DNA from: Phycomyces nitens
Taxonomy: Eukaryota; Mucoromycota; Mucoromycetes; Mucorales; Phycomycetaceae
Direction: 5' to 3'
DNA length: 64,000 nucleotides
Assembly: GCA_022702545.1 (NCBI GenBank)
Contig: JAHRBC010000003.1
Location: 3,348,001-3,412,000 of the forward strand
This document shows, one piece after another, positions 24,883-35,870 of the stretch (position 1 is the stretch's first letter; every line of letters starts with the position of its first letter). Under the pieces are notes generated by a model that saw only the letters and a list, made by a program, of their open reading frames with translations, had not been told where the DNA came from and did not search any database. A program made the position numbers and the translations under genes.

Positions 24883-26774
24883 ATGCATTTCGGTCACCAT
24901 TTCCATTTACCTCGTGAAAGAATAGAGAGATACAAAGAAATTGGCAAAGATGTAGCAGGGCTTGCTTCAGTCAGAGTCATCCATGAGATTAACAACATTC
25001 GCCATGCATTAGATCAACCTCTCCTCATCACACGTTCAGTAGATTTGCACCGAACAGACACTGATGATATCAACAGTGTAATGGAGAGTCCAAATGACGC
25101 AGTCACACCCCATTGTATGCTGTATCCTACATATGCCGTAAAGGTCGATGCTATAGAAGGCAGCCGATGGAGAACGGATATTGGTGGATGGGTGTATGCT
25201 ATGCCAGGTCCAGGGAGAATGGAGAGACTTTGGCTGAGTAAGTTTTATACCTAATACAGATAAAATATACATAAATAGCTCAGAATAGTAAAGCCGCCGT
25301 GCAAAACGCAAAAAACGCCGAGAAAGTTTAGTAATGGATTTACATAGGACTTGGGCGTGCCTATGGTGGGCTGATGGTTGATTCTGATGAGGATAGTCAT
25401 TTTGTAAACTTGCTGAACCAGTTTAGATGCCAAACGCTACGCAACATTAATGTAAACATTCGCCTCGGAAAAGCCATTGAGAAAATGGGTAAAATTGTAC
25501 ACGAGCACGAGCAAAAGAAAGTAGCAGAGGCAGAGGCAAAGAACGGGATCTCGATGAAGTTGAATTCTGGACCCAGTGGGCGTTTCAAAGATACATGGAA
25601 TCTGAATCCTTCAGATTGTGAAAGCTCCATAGAGAAAAAGCTGCTCCAATTGGAAGCAATCTTTGATGGTGTTGGTACGTCTTGACTAGATCATACTATT
25701 TTACGTTATTAACTTTGGGTCAAAGATATCCCGAATCGAGGTTTGGTGGACCTCATTGACTCTGAAGGAATATCGGTCATATCAGTAAGGGCTTGTAAGG
25801 GGGGGATACATGACCAATGCCTAATTCAATTGTAGGATATCGATGACACTATCAAAATCACGGGCATATTGGAGGGCAAAGATACAGTCTTGAGAAACAC
25901 ATTCTTCAAGAGAGCCAAGGAAGTCCCTGGCATGTCCTCAGTATACCAGGCCTGGGTAGACAAAGGCGTTCATGTACATTATGTGTCGAATGCACCCTGG
26001 CAGGTCTACCCTGCTCTGAACGAGTTCTTTGATAAAGCGAAATTCCCTCAGGGAAGTATGCATCTTCGGGTCATCAATGCCCAAAGCATCATCTTGGGAA
26101 AGCCAATGGAGCACAAGCTGGAGGTTATCCCTCGAATCATAAGGGTAACATTTGTAATTTGTACACCCAACAAAATCCTCATCTCAGCCTCACCTATAGG
26201 ATTTCCCAAAAAGAAAATTCATCCTTGTGGGGGATTCCGGAGAACATGATCCAGAAATGTAAGAGGAATATAGTTTATGATCAACAAAATACTCATCCAT
26301 AACTATGTATAGATACAAAGAGATTTGCCGGCAATTTCCTGATCAGGTCATCAAAGTGTTTATCAGAGATGTATCGAGTGAATTGACCGTGAATCCCGAC
26401 AATAACAAGGGATTATTTTCGCCAGAGAGGATCTATGAGATTATCCACAGGTTCATATCAGAGGAGCACAGCGCACTAAAGAGAACAGACAGTTCAAAGA
26501 TTGCCATGGAAGCCATAACAACTACAGAACTACCAGAAGCACAGAAAGCTGCCATGGATCCTAATCTCCCACAGGCAGACAGACTCGAGATGTTTAATAA
26601 GAGAATGGAAAATGTTTCGAGTGATATGAGAGAAGGTGTCTTTACTGTCTTTAAGGATTCTTCAAAGCTAAGCACAGTAAGTGTTTCCCAAGCCTAAAGA
26701 CCATTACTAAATTTACCCAAATTTAGGATCTTGTTTTAGCAGAAGAGATCTTAGCTGCCAGCACAACTTCTTAA
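24883..26774 (+). CDS. APP1: APP1-type phosphatidate phosphatase
   Basis: Seven exons: 24883-25237, 25348-25674, 25726-25784, 25836-26144, 26200-26258, 26313-26676, 26727-26774; 506 residues. The catalytic HAD-type motif SDIDDTIKITGIL (D248, D250) matches the DxDxT signature of yeast App1 and bacterial relatives (DUF2183), Mg-dependent phosphatases converting phosphatidate to diacylglycerol; App1 is linked to actin patches and endocytosis. Further family blocks are FFKRAKEVPGMSSVYQAW, HYVSNAPWQVYPALNEFF, GSMHLR, KRKFILVGDSGEHDPE and IYKEICRQFPDQV. The N-terminal part (GWVYAMPGPGRMERLWLR) is also family-like. Intron 1 is 110 nt; a basic frame inside it looks coding-like but joins nothing in phase. 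The gene converges on NAA30, 79 bases away. Confidence 0.93.
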
Positions 26775-26853
26775 GCATATAAATCAATTACTTACACTCA
26801 TAGATAATCCGTGTAGAGTACATCTTTATCATTTTACATATTAAAACCGAGAT

Positions 26854-27457
26854 TCATCCAGAAATCTCGTCTTTAACCATCGTCTTGCAAAACAGCTTTA
26901 GTCTAAATGCATCAACGCCATTGAGATAGTAGCGATAGAGTCTCTTGTCCTTTATGAACCCTAATCGCTGGTATAAGCCCAATGCCCCCTGATTTGTATA
27001 CTCTGTCTCCAACACTACCTATCAAATCCAAAAACAATAATTAGTCTGTTGTTCGAGACCAAATAATCCATTACTTCGTCTGCATTTTGTTCTTTCATAG
27101 CCCTGATCGACATTTGTACAAGAGTCGAGCCAATAGCCCTCTTACGATACTCCTTTGCCACGGCCAGCATCCCAATATAGCCACGTAGTCTGTCCTTGTG
27201 GGGGTCCAGTTTGCAAATCACCACACCTACACATTTATCGCCATCCATGGCCTAGACAGATTATATTAGACTTTGGGTCATCTCTCGGGTCATTTTACCA
27301 AAAAACAGAGATTAGGCCAGTTATGGATAAAGTAGCGGTATGTGTAGATTGAGTAGGGCTCTGAAAGGTCATTTTCAACCAGTTTCACAATGAATGGCAA
27401 CTGAAGCTCTGATGTATAGGCCGTGTAATGAATCGGATTCTGAGTTGCAGTAGACAT
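26854..27457 (-). CDS. NAA30/MAK3: N-alpha-acetyltransferase 30, catalytic subunit of NatC
   Basis: Three exons, complement(27299..27457), complement(27075..27251), complement(26854..27018); 166 residues. The GNAT fold is recognisable: [19 protein letters not shown], then [20 protein letters not shown], the acetyl-CoA loop [38 protein letters not shown] and [20 protein letters not shown]. These words are those of NAA30/Mak3, which acetylates N-termini beginning Met-Leu/Ile/Phe/Trp at the ribosome. The loop carries RKRAIG where RxxGxG/A is usual, so the first Gly is Ala. Length is normal for the fungal catalytic core. The gene is divergent from the coiled-coil gene with 112 bp between start codons. 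Confidence 0.93.
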
Positions 27458-27569
27458 TTCGTTTTAATAAAGAAGTAAAGGGCAAAAGACGGATAAAGCA
27501 AGTCACTCTTGTGAGAAACACGATCCTGCAGCGGGGTGTTTAATCATTTTACTCTCTTTCTCATTTTGG
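27458..27569. promoter_or_regulatory. Compact bidirectional promoter region
   Basis: The only DNA between the divergent NAA30 (minus) and small coiled-coil gene (plus) start codons is 112 bases, so both promoters must lie here or overlap the first exons. It includes GC-containing words (cctgcagcgggg) and a CT-rich tttactctctttctc tract near the plus-strand start. Confidence 0.5.
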
Positions 27570-28303
27570 ATGATTGATCATGATGGTAAAGGTCTATAAT
27601 CTAGAGAACCACATTACTCATCCTACCATTTATCCCAGAACTTGTTGGCCAACTTGCTAAAGAGCGTTTGTTGAGGAAAAAGTTGGAAGATCTCTTGCAG
27701 CGTAAAACAATAATATTATACCATTTAAATAAATCAGTGTATTGATCAAAAGCAAAGAATAGATCAAAAACGTCAGCTAGAAGAAAAGGAAGAAACTATT
27801 GCCAAGTTATATTCCATGTAATCTACCGCTTGGGAGTAGCATGTTATTTAAAGCATTACTAAAACCAATGTAGCATTTCACAAATAGAAGATCAACCTAG
27901 ATCATCTAATCACCATCAAGATCATTCATCAGATGCCCTCACTTCAAACAGCCTATCTACTCTGAGATCCCTCGAAAACTTAGACATTTGTAATGATACT
28001 TTAGAAAACACTTTAGCTGCCTCAAGTCCAAACCTACTTGGAGACACGACTGCAGACAATCCAATGTCAAGCAATGAATATAAAGAGATTGTAAATGAAA
28101 GTCCTAGTTCAACATCTAGGAGATATAGATTTAGGTGAGTTGATTATCACGAATGAGTCAATCCTTACATATATCTTGTGGCTAGTTCCGTGCCAATTAT
28201 GGGCGATCAAGACCTTTTAAAGGAAGCTATTGCTCGCCGCAAAAGGCCCAAACGCTCCCAAACACCTCCAGGATTCTGGGATTCTGCTTTTCCGGGCTTT
28301 TGA
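27570..28303 (+). CDS. Small coiled-coil protein, unknown function
   Basis: Five exons: 27570-27585, 27639-27701, 27763-27817, 27874-28134, 28186-28303; 165 residues, all junctions GT-AG and in phase. Residues about 5-45 form a heptad-like helix (ELVGQLAKERLLRKKLEDLL, then RQLEEKEETIAKLYS). The middle is Ser/Asn/Asp-rich and likely disordered. The C-terminus is basic then aromatic (AIARRKRPKRSQTPPGFWDS, ending AFPGF), which might be a short linear binding motif. I do not recognise a family. The first exon is only 16 nt; its phase is fixed by the DELVGQL junction. Confidence 0.7.
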
Positions 28304-28685
28304 GGCCAAAAATAGACTTTTTAATAAATAACTTATGCGATAATAGAGATAGGCCTCTAAATATTATGGTCTTAACCGTATGGACTTGGTAGTAATGCAA
28401 ATCATATAATTCAAGCACGCTCAAAACCCGTAAATTAGGCAATCAAAACCGATAATGTTAGTAAAGGATTTGTCACCATGAATTTGCCTATACATGGAAA
28501 AAAGAATCACCGTGGCAGGAATCATGATTCTACGGAGAATAATTTATCCGTGATAGTGGCTTGTGCTATGCGCTTTAAGGTGTCATATTAATCTTACAGG
28601 CCAGACGACTTGCACATTTTATCCCGCGTTTTATCTACCCAAATACTTGTTTTTTATCTTTTTTTTTAATAAAGAGTCCAAAACG
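28304..28685. other. Promoter-side intergenic DNA of the Zn2Cys6 gene
   Basis: AT-rich 382 bases between two plus-strand genes. No coding signal. A T-rich run ends just before ATG 28686. Confidence 0.45.
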
Positions 28686-31489
28686 ATGAAGGATGACCAA
28701 AGTTATGAGACTGGAGAAACAAGTGGGAAAAAGCGATCGAGAGCAACCCAAGCGTGTATCATTTGCCGAAAGAAAAAGGTAATGTTGATGCATTTGGCCA
28801 ATCCCGTACTTGGCTTGGTAACCATGAATACTGCTTAGATCAAATGCGATGGCACAAAGCCAGACTGTCTGCACTGTCAGCAGGCAGGCACTAAATGCGA
28901 ATACACCGAGTGCAAGAAGCGTGGTCCACGCAAGGGCTATGTCCAACTTCTTGAAGAACGACTTATCCAGCTGGAGAATCGTTTATCTAATATAGGAGAT
29001 ATTCCAGCAAAAGCAGCACTTTCAGAAAACTCATCAGAAAAAACGCCTACCCGACCACACACTCCACAGACTCCACAAACACCTCAAACCCCAGTACGAA
29101 CACAATCGCCAATATTAGCATCTAAACCGTCAGAACATCCAAACATGATATTGATGGAGCAACATGAAACAGTCAATTCTCTATCTTCTTCCCCAAAATC
29201 AGCTGCATCGAATTCCAGAAAATCATCTAGCAGTGAAAACATCCCATTAACCTCACAATTCTGTAAGCATTTTGCTAGTTTTTCTATTTTATTATATTTC
29301 TATTTTATACAAGATCCCATCGTGTTTACTCACCCAGGTCGTGTATGGAAGACGGGCCTACCATCAATGATTTCCCACCAATAGACATTATCATGCATTT
29401 GGTGGACCTTTTCTTTAAATATATCAATTCAGTTTTCCCTTTGGTCCACAGAGCCACGTTAAAGCAATCTATAAACGACGGAACCGTATCCAAACCACTC
29501 TTGTGGAGTGTCATGGCAATTGGAGCAAGGTTCTCAGATCACCCAATGATCAAAACCGACCCTCCCTACTGGGCAGGTGAAAGGTTCTCTGTCAAGGCCA
29601 CCTCAATGATAAATGCAACCTCACTGGAACCCACAATCTCGAACCTCCAATTCTGGGGAGTAATGTCATGTTTGGAATATGGGAGGGCATCTGGACCAAA
29701 GTAAGTCTGGCTTGATAAATATCATTTGGCTTGTAATAACCCCTAGACAATTCTAACAACCAAAAAAAAGGGCATGGATATATGGTTGCATTGCTGTCAG
29801 GTAATATTTGATTTTTTTTAATATATATATATATATATCAATAGTTGTATTAAAGAATATGCAAACAGGATATGCCAGGAACTTGGTCTGAACCGGGAAG
29901 AGTCATTATCTCAGCCTATTCTGAATAAAAATGGTGGAGTGGACACAGTGGCCATGGCATTGCGACGTAGAATATTCTGGAGCTGTCTATGTATCGACAA
30001 GTAAGTATACGAGTTAAATAAAAATGGCCAGCATGTTTACAGATACACTGGACTTCATCTTTTTACAAATATCACCAGGTTCTCAAGTGCAGGAACCAAT
30101 CGACCTCAATATTTCGACAAGGTAGATACTGATGCAAATACTCCTACCGTACCAGAAAGTCTCTTGCTACGAGACCCATTTCAATGCGTGACAGTAGACG
30201 GCAGAGAAATTACAAACGATCCTCTAGTTGACGTCTCACGCCACTACCTCAAACTACTGGGAATCTTTGGAGAAGTGAACAAATTCATGGCTCGTGCAAA
30301 AAACGATACTGCAGCCATTTCCTGGCCACCAATTGCTGAATTTACTATGCTGGACAAACAACTCAGAAACTGGAAAGATACATTACCAGAGAGATTCCAG
30401 TTTACGCCTACCAATCTTCAGCACCACAAGGAAAACTCAAGTTTAAATTATATCAACATGTGGCTGTGCTCGCATGCAGTGTGGTGTACAAGTGTACTTG
30501 TGCTTCACAGAGGAAGTCTTGCCTACAGCGAGATTGCTACAAGCGATGTATCTGGAGAGCTCTATCAGGAAATACAGTCGAGTATCAATACATGCAAGTT
30601 ATGCGTTGATTCCGCAATGCCTGTATTCCAATCTTTGAAGGATCTGTGTGGTATTAACTTATTGCCTTACATGGGGTACTCTGCCTACATATTTGCCACT
30701 GTCCTAATGACTTCCACATTCTCTAAAGACCCCGAGTCTTGTAAGAAGAGTAGCAAAGGATTGACGATTCTGTATGATCTCATCGAAGGCCTAAAAGATT
30801 ACTGGCCCATGTGTGAAAGATTGGCTACAACTACAAGAGACCTTTTGGCAGCACATAATCGCCTGTATGATAACCAATACAGACACAACTATCTATTCGA
30901 TCAAAACATTCCTGACATGACAACCTACTCTAAATCATCAGAAACCAGACACACACCTCAGCGTCCTTCTAGCACAACCCCGGCACCCGAGACTCCTCCT
31001 GTCACCATGACGCCTAATCATACCAGCAATCTAACCAGAAATTCTGTTGGTTCTTTGGCTCAATCACCTACAATCGGCTATCCGTACAATAGCCTTGGAT
31101 CTTCCATCATGTCACAGAATTCTCAAAACTATCCAATTCATATACCACAGCCTATCAATCCAAATGTGAACAACAGCACATTACAGCACCCTTTTAGTCT
31201 TCTGGCAGATAACCTACAAAATGAAGGAGGCGGTGGTGATATTGACTTTAATAGTTCAGAGTTTCTCTATGACAGTGCACTTTTTGGACAGATAATGCTC
31301 GATACTTCCTCAAGAGGAACAAATGCTACTATTCCATCCTCATATCATTTTGATATGAATCCAATGATCAACTACTCAAACTCAAATACTTCCAACCAAA
31401 ACGTACCGCTTTATCAAAATTCTCAAATGCTTCCAGGCACCAATACGCAAAATACTTATTCTCCAAGCAAAGCGTTGTGGGAAACCTAG
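28686..31489 (+). CDS. Zn(II)2Cys6 binuclear-cluster transcription factor
   Basis: Six exons: 28686-28778, 28839-29262, 29352-29700, 29771-29800, 29869-30000, 30079-31489; 640 residues. The zinc cluster is C24-x2-C27-x6-C34-x6-C41-x2-C44-x6-C51, followed by a basic linker and a leucine-rich coiled coil (YVQLLEERLIQLENRL) for dimerisation. The fungal-specific regulatory domain spans about 190-460 with DIIMHLVDLFFKYINSVFPL, VHRATLKQSI, MSCLEYGRASGPKAWIYG, RICQELGLN and FSSAGTNRPQYF. The C-terminal about 200 residues are Ser/Thr/Pro/Asn/Gln-rich, a likely activation region. It is a nuclear DNA-binding regulator; target pathway unknown. Exon 4 is a 30-nt microexon. Intron 2 must end at 29351 to keep frame. 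No cluster of co-regulated genes adjoins it. Confidence 0.93.
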
Positions 31490-31710
31490 AGTATCCCCAT
31501 TGTATATCTATTTCTACACATGTTGTATGATCGCCTGTTGTATTTACCATAGACTTTTATTGCACTCACACCACACATTATGTATACACCACATCTATTA
31601 ACGCTCCATGCTATTCTATGTTCTCTCTTTTTATATTTATATATATTTGATTAATAAAAAGGTTATCATTGTCTCTTTTAATGTATATATAAATATGACT
31701 CCCAACCGGT
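31490..31710. other. Short convergent intergenic region
   Basis: 3' flanks of the Zn2Cys6 gene (plus) and SYG1-like gene (minus). It includes AATAAA-like words in both orientations. Nothing else. Confidence 0.5.
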
Positions 31711-34700
31711 TTATATTCTTCGTTGGGATTCGTGTGCTTCTTCATCGTCATATAGATCTTCTGGATCAGAGTCACTTGCATCAGAACCTCGCCTGCTTCT
31801 GATTCTGAGAAGGACACTGTTGATAGTTGATGCCTGACGATTAATACGGGGTCTTACTGACCCTTCCTTGGTAATGTCTTTATCTTGTCTATTTTCAAAG
31901 TCTCGTCGTCCATAGAACGAGCCAGCCATAGAGCCATATGGCTGAGATTGGTAGATAGATGACTGGCGAGTGCTGGGGACTGACATGGGGTTGCTATGGA
32001 GATACGGGTCATTAAAGGGCAAATGAATGCTTCCTTCTTCTTCATGGCCAGGCACTGGCTCTGCAAGTGCGAATGGCAAGGGAATTTCCTTAATTGCACG
32101 GAATTGTCCACAGTTGTTGATATGCTGTGTGTGATAGAACAAGGAATATATGGTTTAATATTATATTTGGGTAAGCACACCCGACTCTTATTGATCTTAC
32201 TTCGTTCTCAAGGCGGAAGAAATTCCATTGGATACGACGATAGGCTTCCAAAAGAGCCACTATGAATCCAATCAGACGACCATCCAATGTAAGACCGATG
32301 GTATTGAGTGCCCACCCAAATCGAAGAACGACGTTGGAAGAAGCGGCAGTATAATAGCACTGGAAGGATTAAAAAATGAACAAGTCAGGATCAGTTTTCA
32401 GATTAAAACCAGAGCCCGGGAAGGGGCCCAGTACGCTTACCCAACGGTGAAACACAATTTCATCTCGCAGCAAGAAATTACGACTGTTGGATTGAAAAAG
32501 GCCCCAGTCCATCTTAAGGTCCCAAGTTGAAGTGTAGCACGAGCTCACTGTGCTCACAACGATCCACAAAATGTCCATTGTGGGACCGGCTAGATCCGAT
32601 AAAAGTATATTGTTAAGAATCTTTCAATGGAACTCTGGCAGAATACTTACGGTAGAAGCGTCGAATGCCGGTAACCATTGAGGCTGAGATGCTGCTAAGA
32701 TATTTGGCTCCGTTTACCAAATGGACCGTTTCATTTGAATCTCTATAACGGCGGATACATTGGAGAAGACGCCACCAGGGCGGTAATGAAGCCAACAAAG
32801 GCGCGGCCCACGAGCCAGTCATTTCACAGCTGGAATCTATGGGTTTAATAAGTATCCATGTGCCAAATACGCTTGTCCAACCTACCAAGACTGGTCCAAT
32901 TCCACCCATAAGCACAGGCAAAGTAGGATATTGTCCAGATTGAATATGCCAAACTATTAAGTTCATCGGCAATAAAGAAATCACGGAATTCAACAGGGTA
33001 AAAGTAACTGAGAAGAATGCGGCCTAATGTCACACCCAGCCATTTGCGTGCAGATCTATAGAGAATATCAAATGGGCAGAGCATAATGGCCGAAAGGAGA
33101 ACAAATAAAAGCAAAGGGCACAGTTCAGACGGAATCGTAGGAGCAAATGTTTGCTCAAAGTCAATGTGTATAATATATGCAGCCAACAAAAGCATAAATG
33201 CAGGGAGCTAATTTGACAAAATGTACAAAGGTTATAAAGTGCAAGAGAATATTTTCAATATTGTCTTTTTTGTTTTGTTTACCTCTGCAAACTGATGGTA
33301 ATCTAGATTGAACCGAGGGTCAAGCTCAAAGATGAACTTGTAGTTAATACGAGACTTGTGCCAGACCATCAGATTGATAGAGAATCCGAGACAGAATAGA
33401 ATAGGGATTATGAAACAGGCATACAATTGAAGATTAAGAGCCATGGTGGGCATGATATCCGATGAATGTGCACGCATGGCTATAATAATCCAATTCAGTC
33501 CCTGTTGATATTTCTGACCGGTACTTACCAACTTCCCAAGAGTCATAGAGTAGTGGAATAGCAAGACCAAGGTATAGACCAACACGCCATGTGGTACTGG
33601 TGAATGTCTAGAGGGTAGTGTCAGCGAGTTTACGTGGGTCTATATTCCTTACCTCTTGTCTCTCGAGTACTCGAAGTTTTTCCATACCACGTCCTCGATG
33701 GCCGTCTGCAAACTCATCAATATAGAGTGTCTATAGAATATTATGGCCATTAGACATTGATAAAAGGCCAATTGTTATAAATTACATTACCTCTGTTTCT
33801 TTGATAATTTCATCGAGATCCTTTGAGGTTGCCCAATGGTACTTTTTGATGCGTTTGGTATATAGTCCACTGGCTTTCCATCCCGCAGTCTAGAAATCGA
33901 TTTTTTTTGAGGATCTTTGTCTCTTGCTGTTTGACTCGAGATGGTTGAATTACCTTGTCAAACTTCTTTAGGATCTTTCTAAAGCCTGTTTCGTTTAATG
34001 TCTAGTAGAATGTCAATATACATAATAATAATAATAATGACATTTGGGCGGACATGCTATTTACCTTGTAAGACCGTAGGAACTCCAAGCTACGGTAGAA
34101 CTCAGTTAGTGCTTTTTTCAGTCTATTTCGTGCAACCTATCAAGTAGGAAAAGAAAGTTGCGTGAGATCAGGTGAGTTGAAACAAGGCAATGTTCCTTGT
34201 TACTTGCATTGTAACTGATGTCCTGGGACACTTCATAGTCCATAGAAGAGTGTAGGGATATCTTGCGGTCCTTGTAATATCTCTTGAACCAATGGACTGG
34301 ATTGTAGACCTGTTCTGCTAGGCTGTCCTCGGCAGCTGGCTATTATTATTAAGGAGTTTTTCCATATACATATTTCGGAAAAAGTTATTATTTTGGACAT
34401 TAGGGCAGCCATTGTATGCTCCACTCTAAAGAGAATATTGCTGGTGCTAAACGAACCTCTTGGTCTGCCAACAGACGTCCATAGTCTCCAACCAACTGCA
34501 TCTGCACCTTGAGCACCTCCAGTTTCTCCCTTGATTCCCGTTCTTTTTCTATATACAGAACAAGCGTAACCACCGAGATAAGAAGATGTGTTTCACCTGC
34601 CATCTGTGGGATTTTGCCATTGGATTGGTCTTACCATCATAAAAATCCGAAATTTTTTCAAGTTCATCATTGAGCATCATAAAAAAGGCACGTTCAGGTT

Positions 34701-35324
34701 CACTGGCATGAAGGAGGACTTCATCAAATACGGACAGGGTGGTATTGCTTTGAATTGACACTATAAAAGGCATGAGAAATACACCGATTTAGAAAAAGAG
34801 ATTTACCTGGCCGAGAAGATGACCTTTGGAGTTCATTGTCATCTCTGTTGAATCTAGCCGTGAGGGCTTGGAGTATCGACCGGGGAAATGAGTTTCTACG
34901 TGAATGGGGGTCATCGTTGCCAGCAAGAGGTGCATTTCTCCAGTGATATGTGGCATTGGGGGGTCCATATTGTGAGTGTCGCTTTCTCCCTGTGTATTCT
35001 TGATCACTATCACTGTCGTATTCATGAAATGTGGTGTCGAGATCAATGGCTGATTTTCTTTCGCTGGCCTTCCTGAACTAATCGGTGGAATGAAGACATA
35101 TGCATAGGCACCCCCTTTTTGTATTAGTGTCATCCGAGAAATGTGGATATTTTGGATCTGTCAAATGATACTAGAGCGATTGAACTATAGGAGAGCCATG
35201 GTATGGATCCGGTTGACTCTACCTTGTCCACTGGTTTCAACTTCTTTTTTAAGCCCTTGTAGTTAAGATAGGCCTTTCGCCATTCTGGAATACTTTCACT
35301 CTCCAAGTATTTTGCAAATTTCAT
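31711..35324 (-). CDS. SYG1: SPX-EXS domain phosphate exporter (SYG1/XPR1 family)
   Basis: Sixteen exons on the complement: 35223-35324, 34807-35077, 34635-34760, 34457-34548, 34208-34339, 34065-34136, 33954-34001, 33791-33889, 33653-33730, 33529-33607, 33283-33479, 32886-33207, 32651-32836, 32441-32589, 32201-32359, 31711-32124; 841 residues in frame. The N-terminal SPX domain ([57 protein letters not shown]) senses inositol pyrophosphates. Several membrane helices ([39 protein letters not shown]) precede an EXS domain with [16 protein letters not shown] and LVNGAKY. Relatives export phosphate (human XPR1) or interact with G-protein signalling (yeast Syg1). The C-terminus is a Ser/Arg/Asp-rich tail. 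Intron 5 (34137-34207) is GC-AG. The start of exon 4 could instead follow a shorter intron. Confidence 0.93.
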
Positions 35325-35870
35325 TCCTCTTGTGTCACTTTATTCTAATGGAGATAGAAAGGCTGAGATGTGACCGAAATAGTACAAAGAGAAGAAGGAA
35401 AGAAAGAAGGGCGGGAATAAAAGAGAGAGAGAGAGAGAGAGGGAGGAGGGGGAGGAGGGGCAGGACCGGGCAAGTGTACGGCAAGCTGTCTATTTTATAA
35501 TTTGCAGAAATTTGGTACAAGACAGATCTCAATTCTAGCCTATCTCTCAACACACGTGTCTTTTTTATTTATTTATTATTATTATTATTTTTATATTTTT
35601 ATATTTTTTCATGTCTTGCAAAATGGTTACCATAACAACCACCCTCTTCATTCTTTAAACATGAAAATATTAAAAAAATGTTTCAAAAACCAAGCAGATT
35701 ATCCCCTGCCTTTCTGCCATCTAAACCTTTTGATTTTCATCTTCACCGACTTATTTTCTCCAGCCTGGCTGACCTAATTTAACCAGAAGCCCGTGACTGT
35801 CATCGGCCCCACAATGCCAAACCTGGGCAAGTCTGCACCTTGCAGCTGATGAACTTGTTTCAAAGACGTG
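35325..35870. promoter_or_regulatory. Divergent promoter region, SYG1-like / DIS3L-like
   Basis: 546 bases between divergent start codons. It contains a GA run at 35422-35441 within a purine-rich block (35360-35470), a T/A tract at 35555-35610, and the CACGTG-related acacgtgtc word at 35551-35559. No gene in between. Confidence 0.5.
35422..35441. repeat. (GA)10 tract in a divergent promoter
   Basis: Perfect GA dinucleotides embedded in a longer purine-rich strand (35380-35470, ending gggaggaggggcagg). GA tracts are common nucleosome-depleting promoter features in fungi, though function here is not shown. Confidence 0.8.

Noticed and set aside
25279..25347. Extra exon in APP1 with a very basic frame (RRAKRKKRRE)
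   Set aside because: Using it needs a 22-nt intron or meets stops; a single 110-nt intron from 25238 to 25347 joins the flanking exons in phase.
27581..27650. ATG at 27581 as start of the coiled-coil gene
   Set aside because: Its frame ends quickly in stops; ATG 27570 with a 16-nt first exon joins the downstream exons in phase.
29279..29384. Read-through of intron 2 in the Zn2Cys6 gene
   Set aside because: Upstream acceptors lead to a stop at 29384; only the acceptor ending at 29351 keeps the conserved regulatory domain in frame.
28686..31489. Biosynthetic gene cluster around the Zn2Cys6 regulator
   Set aside because: Neighbours are an acetyltransferase, a coiled-coil protein and a phosphate exporter; no synthase, oxidase or tailoring enzymes are present.
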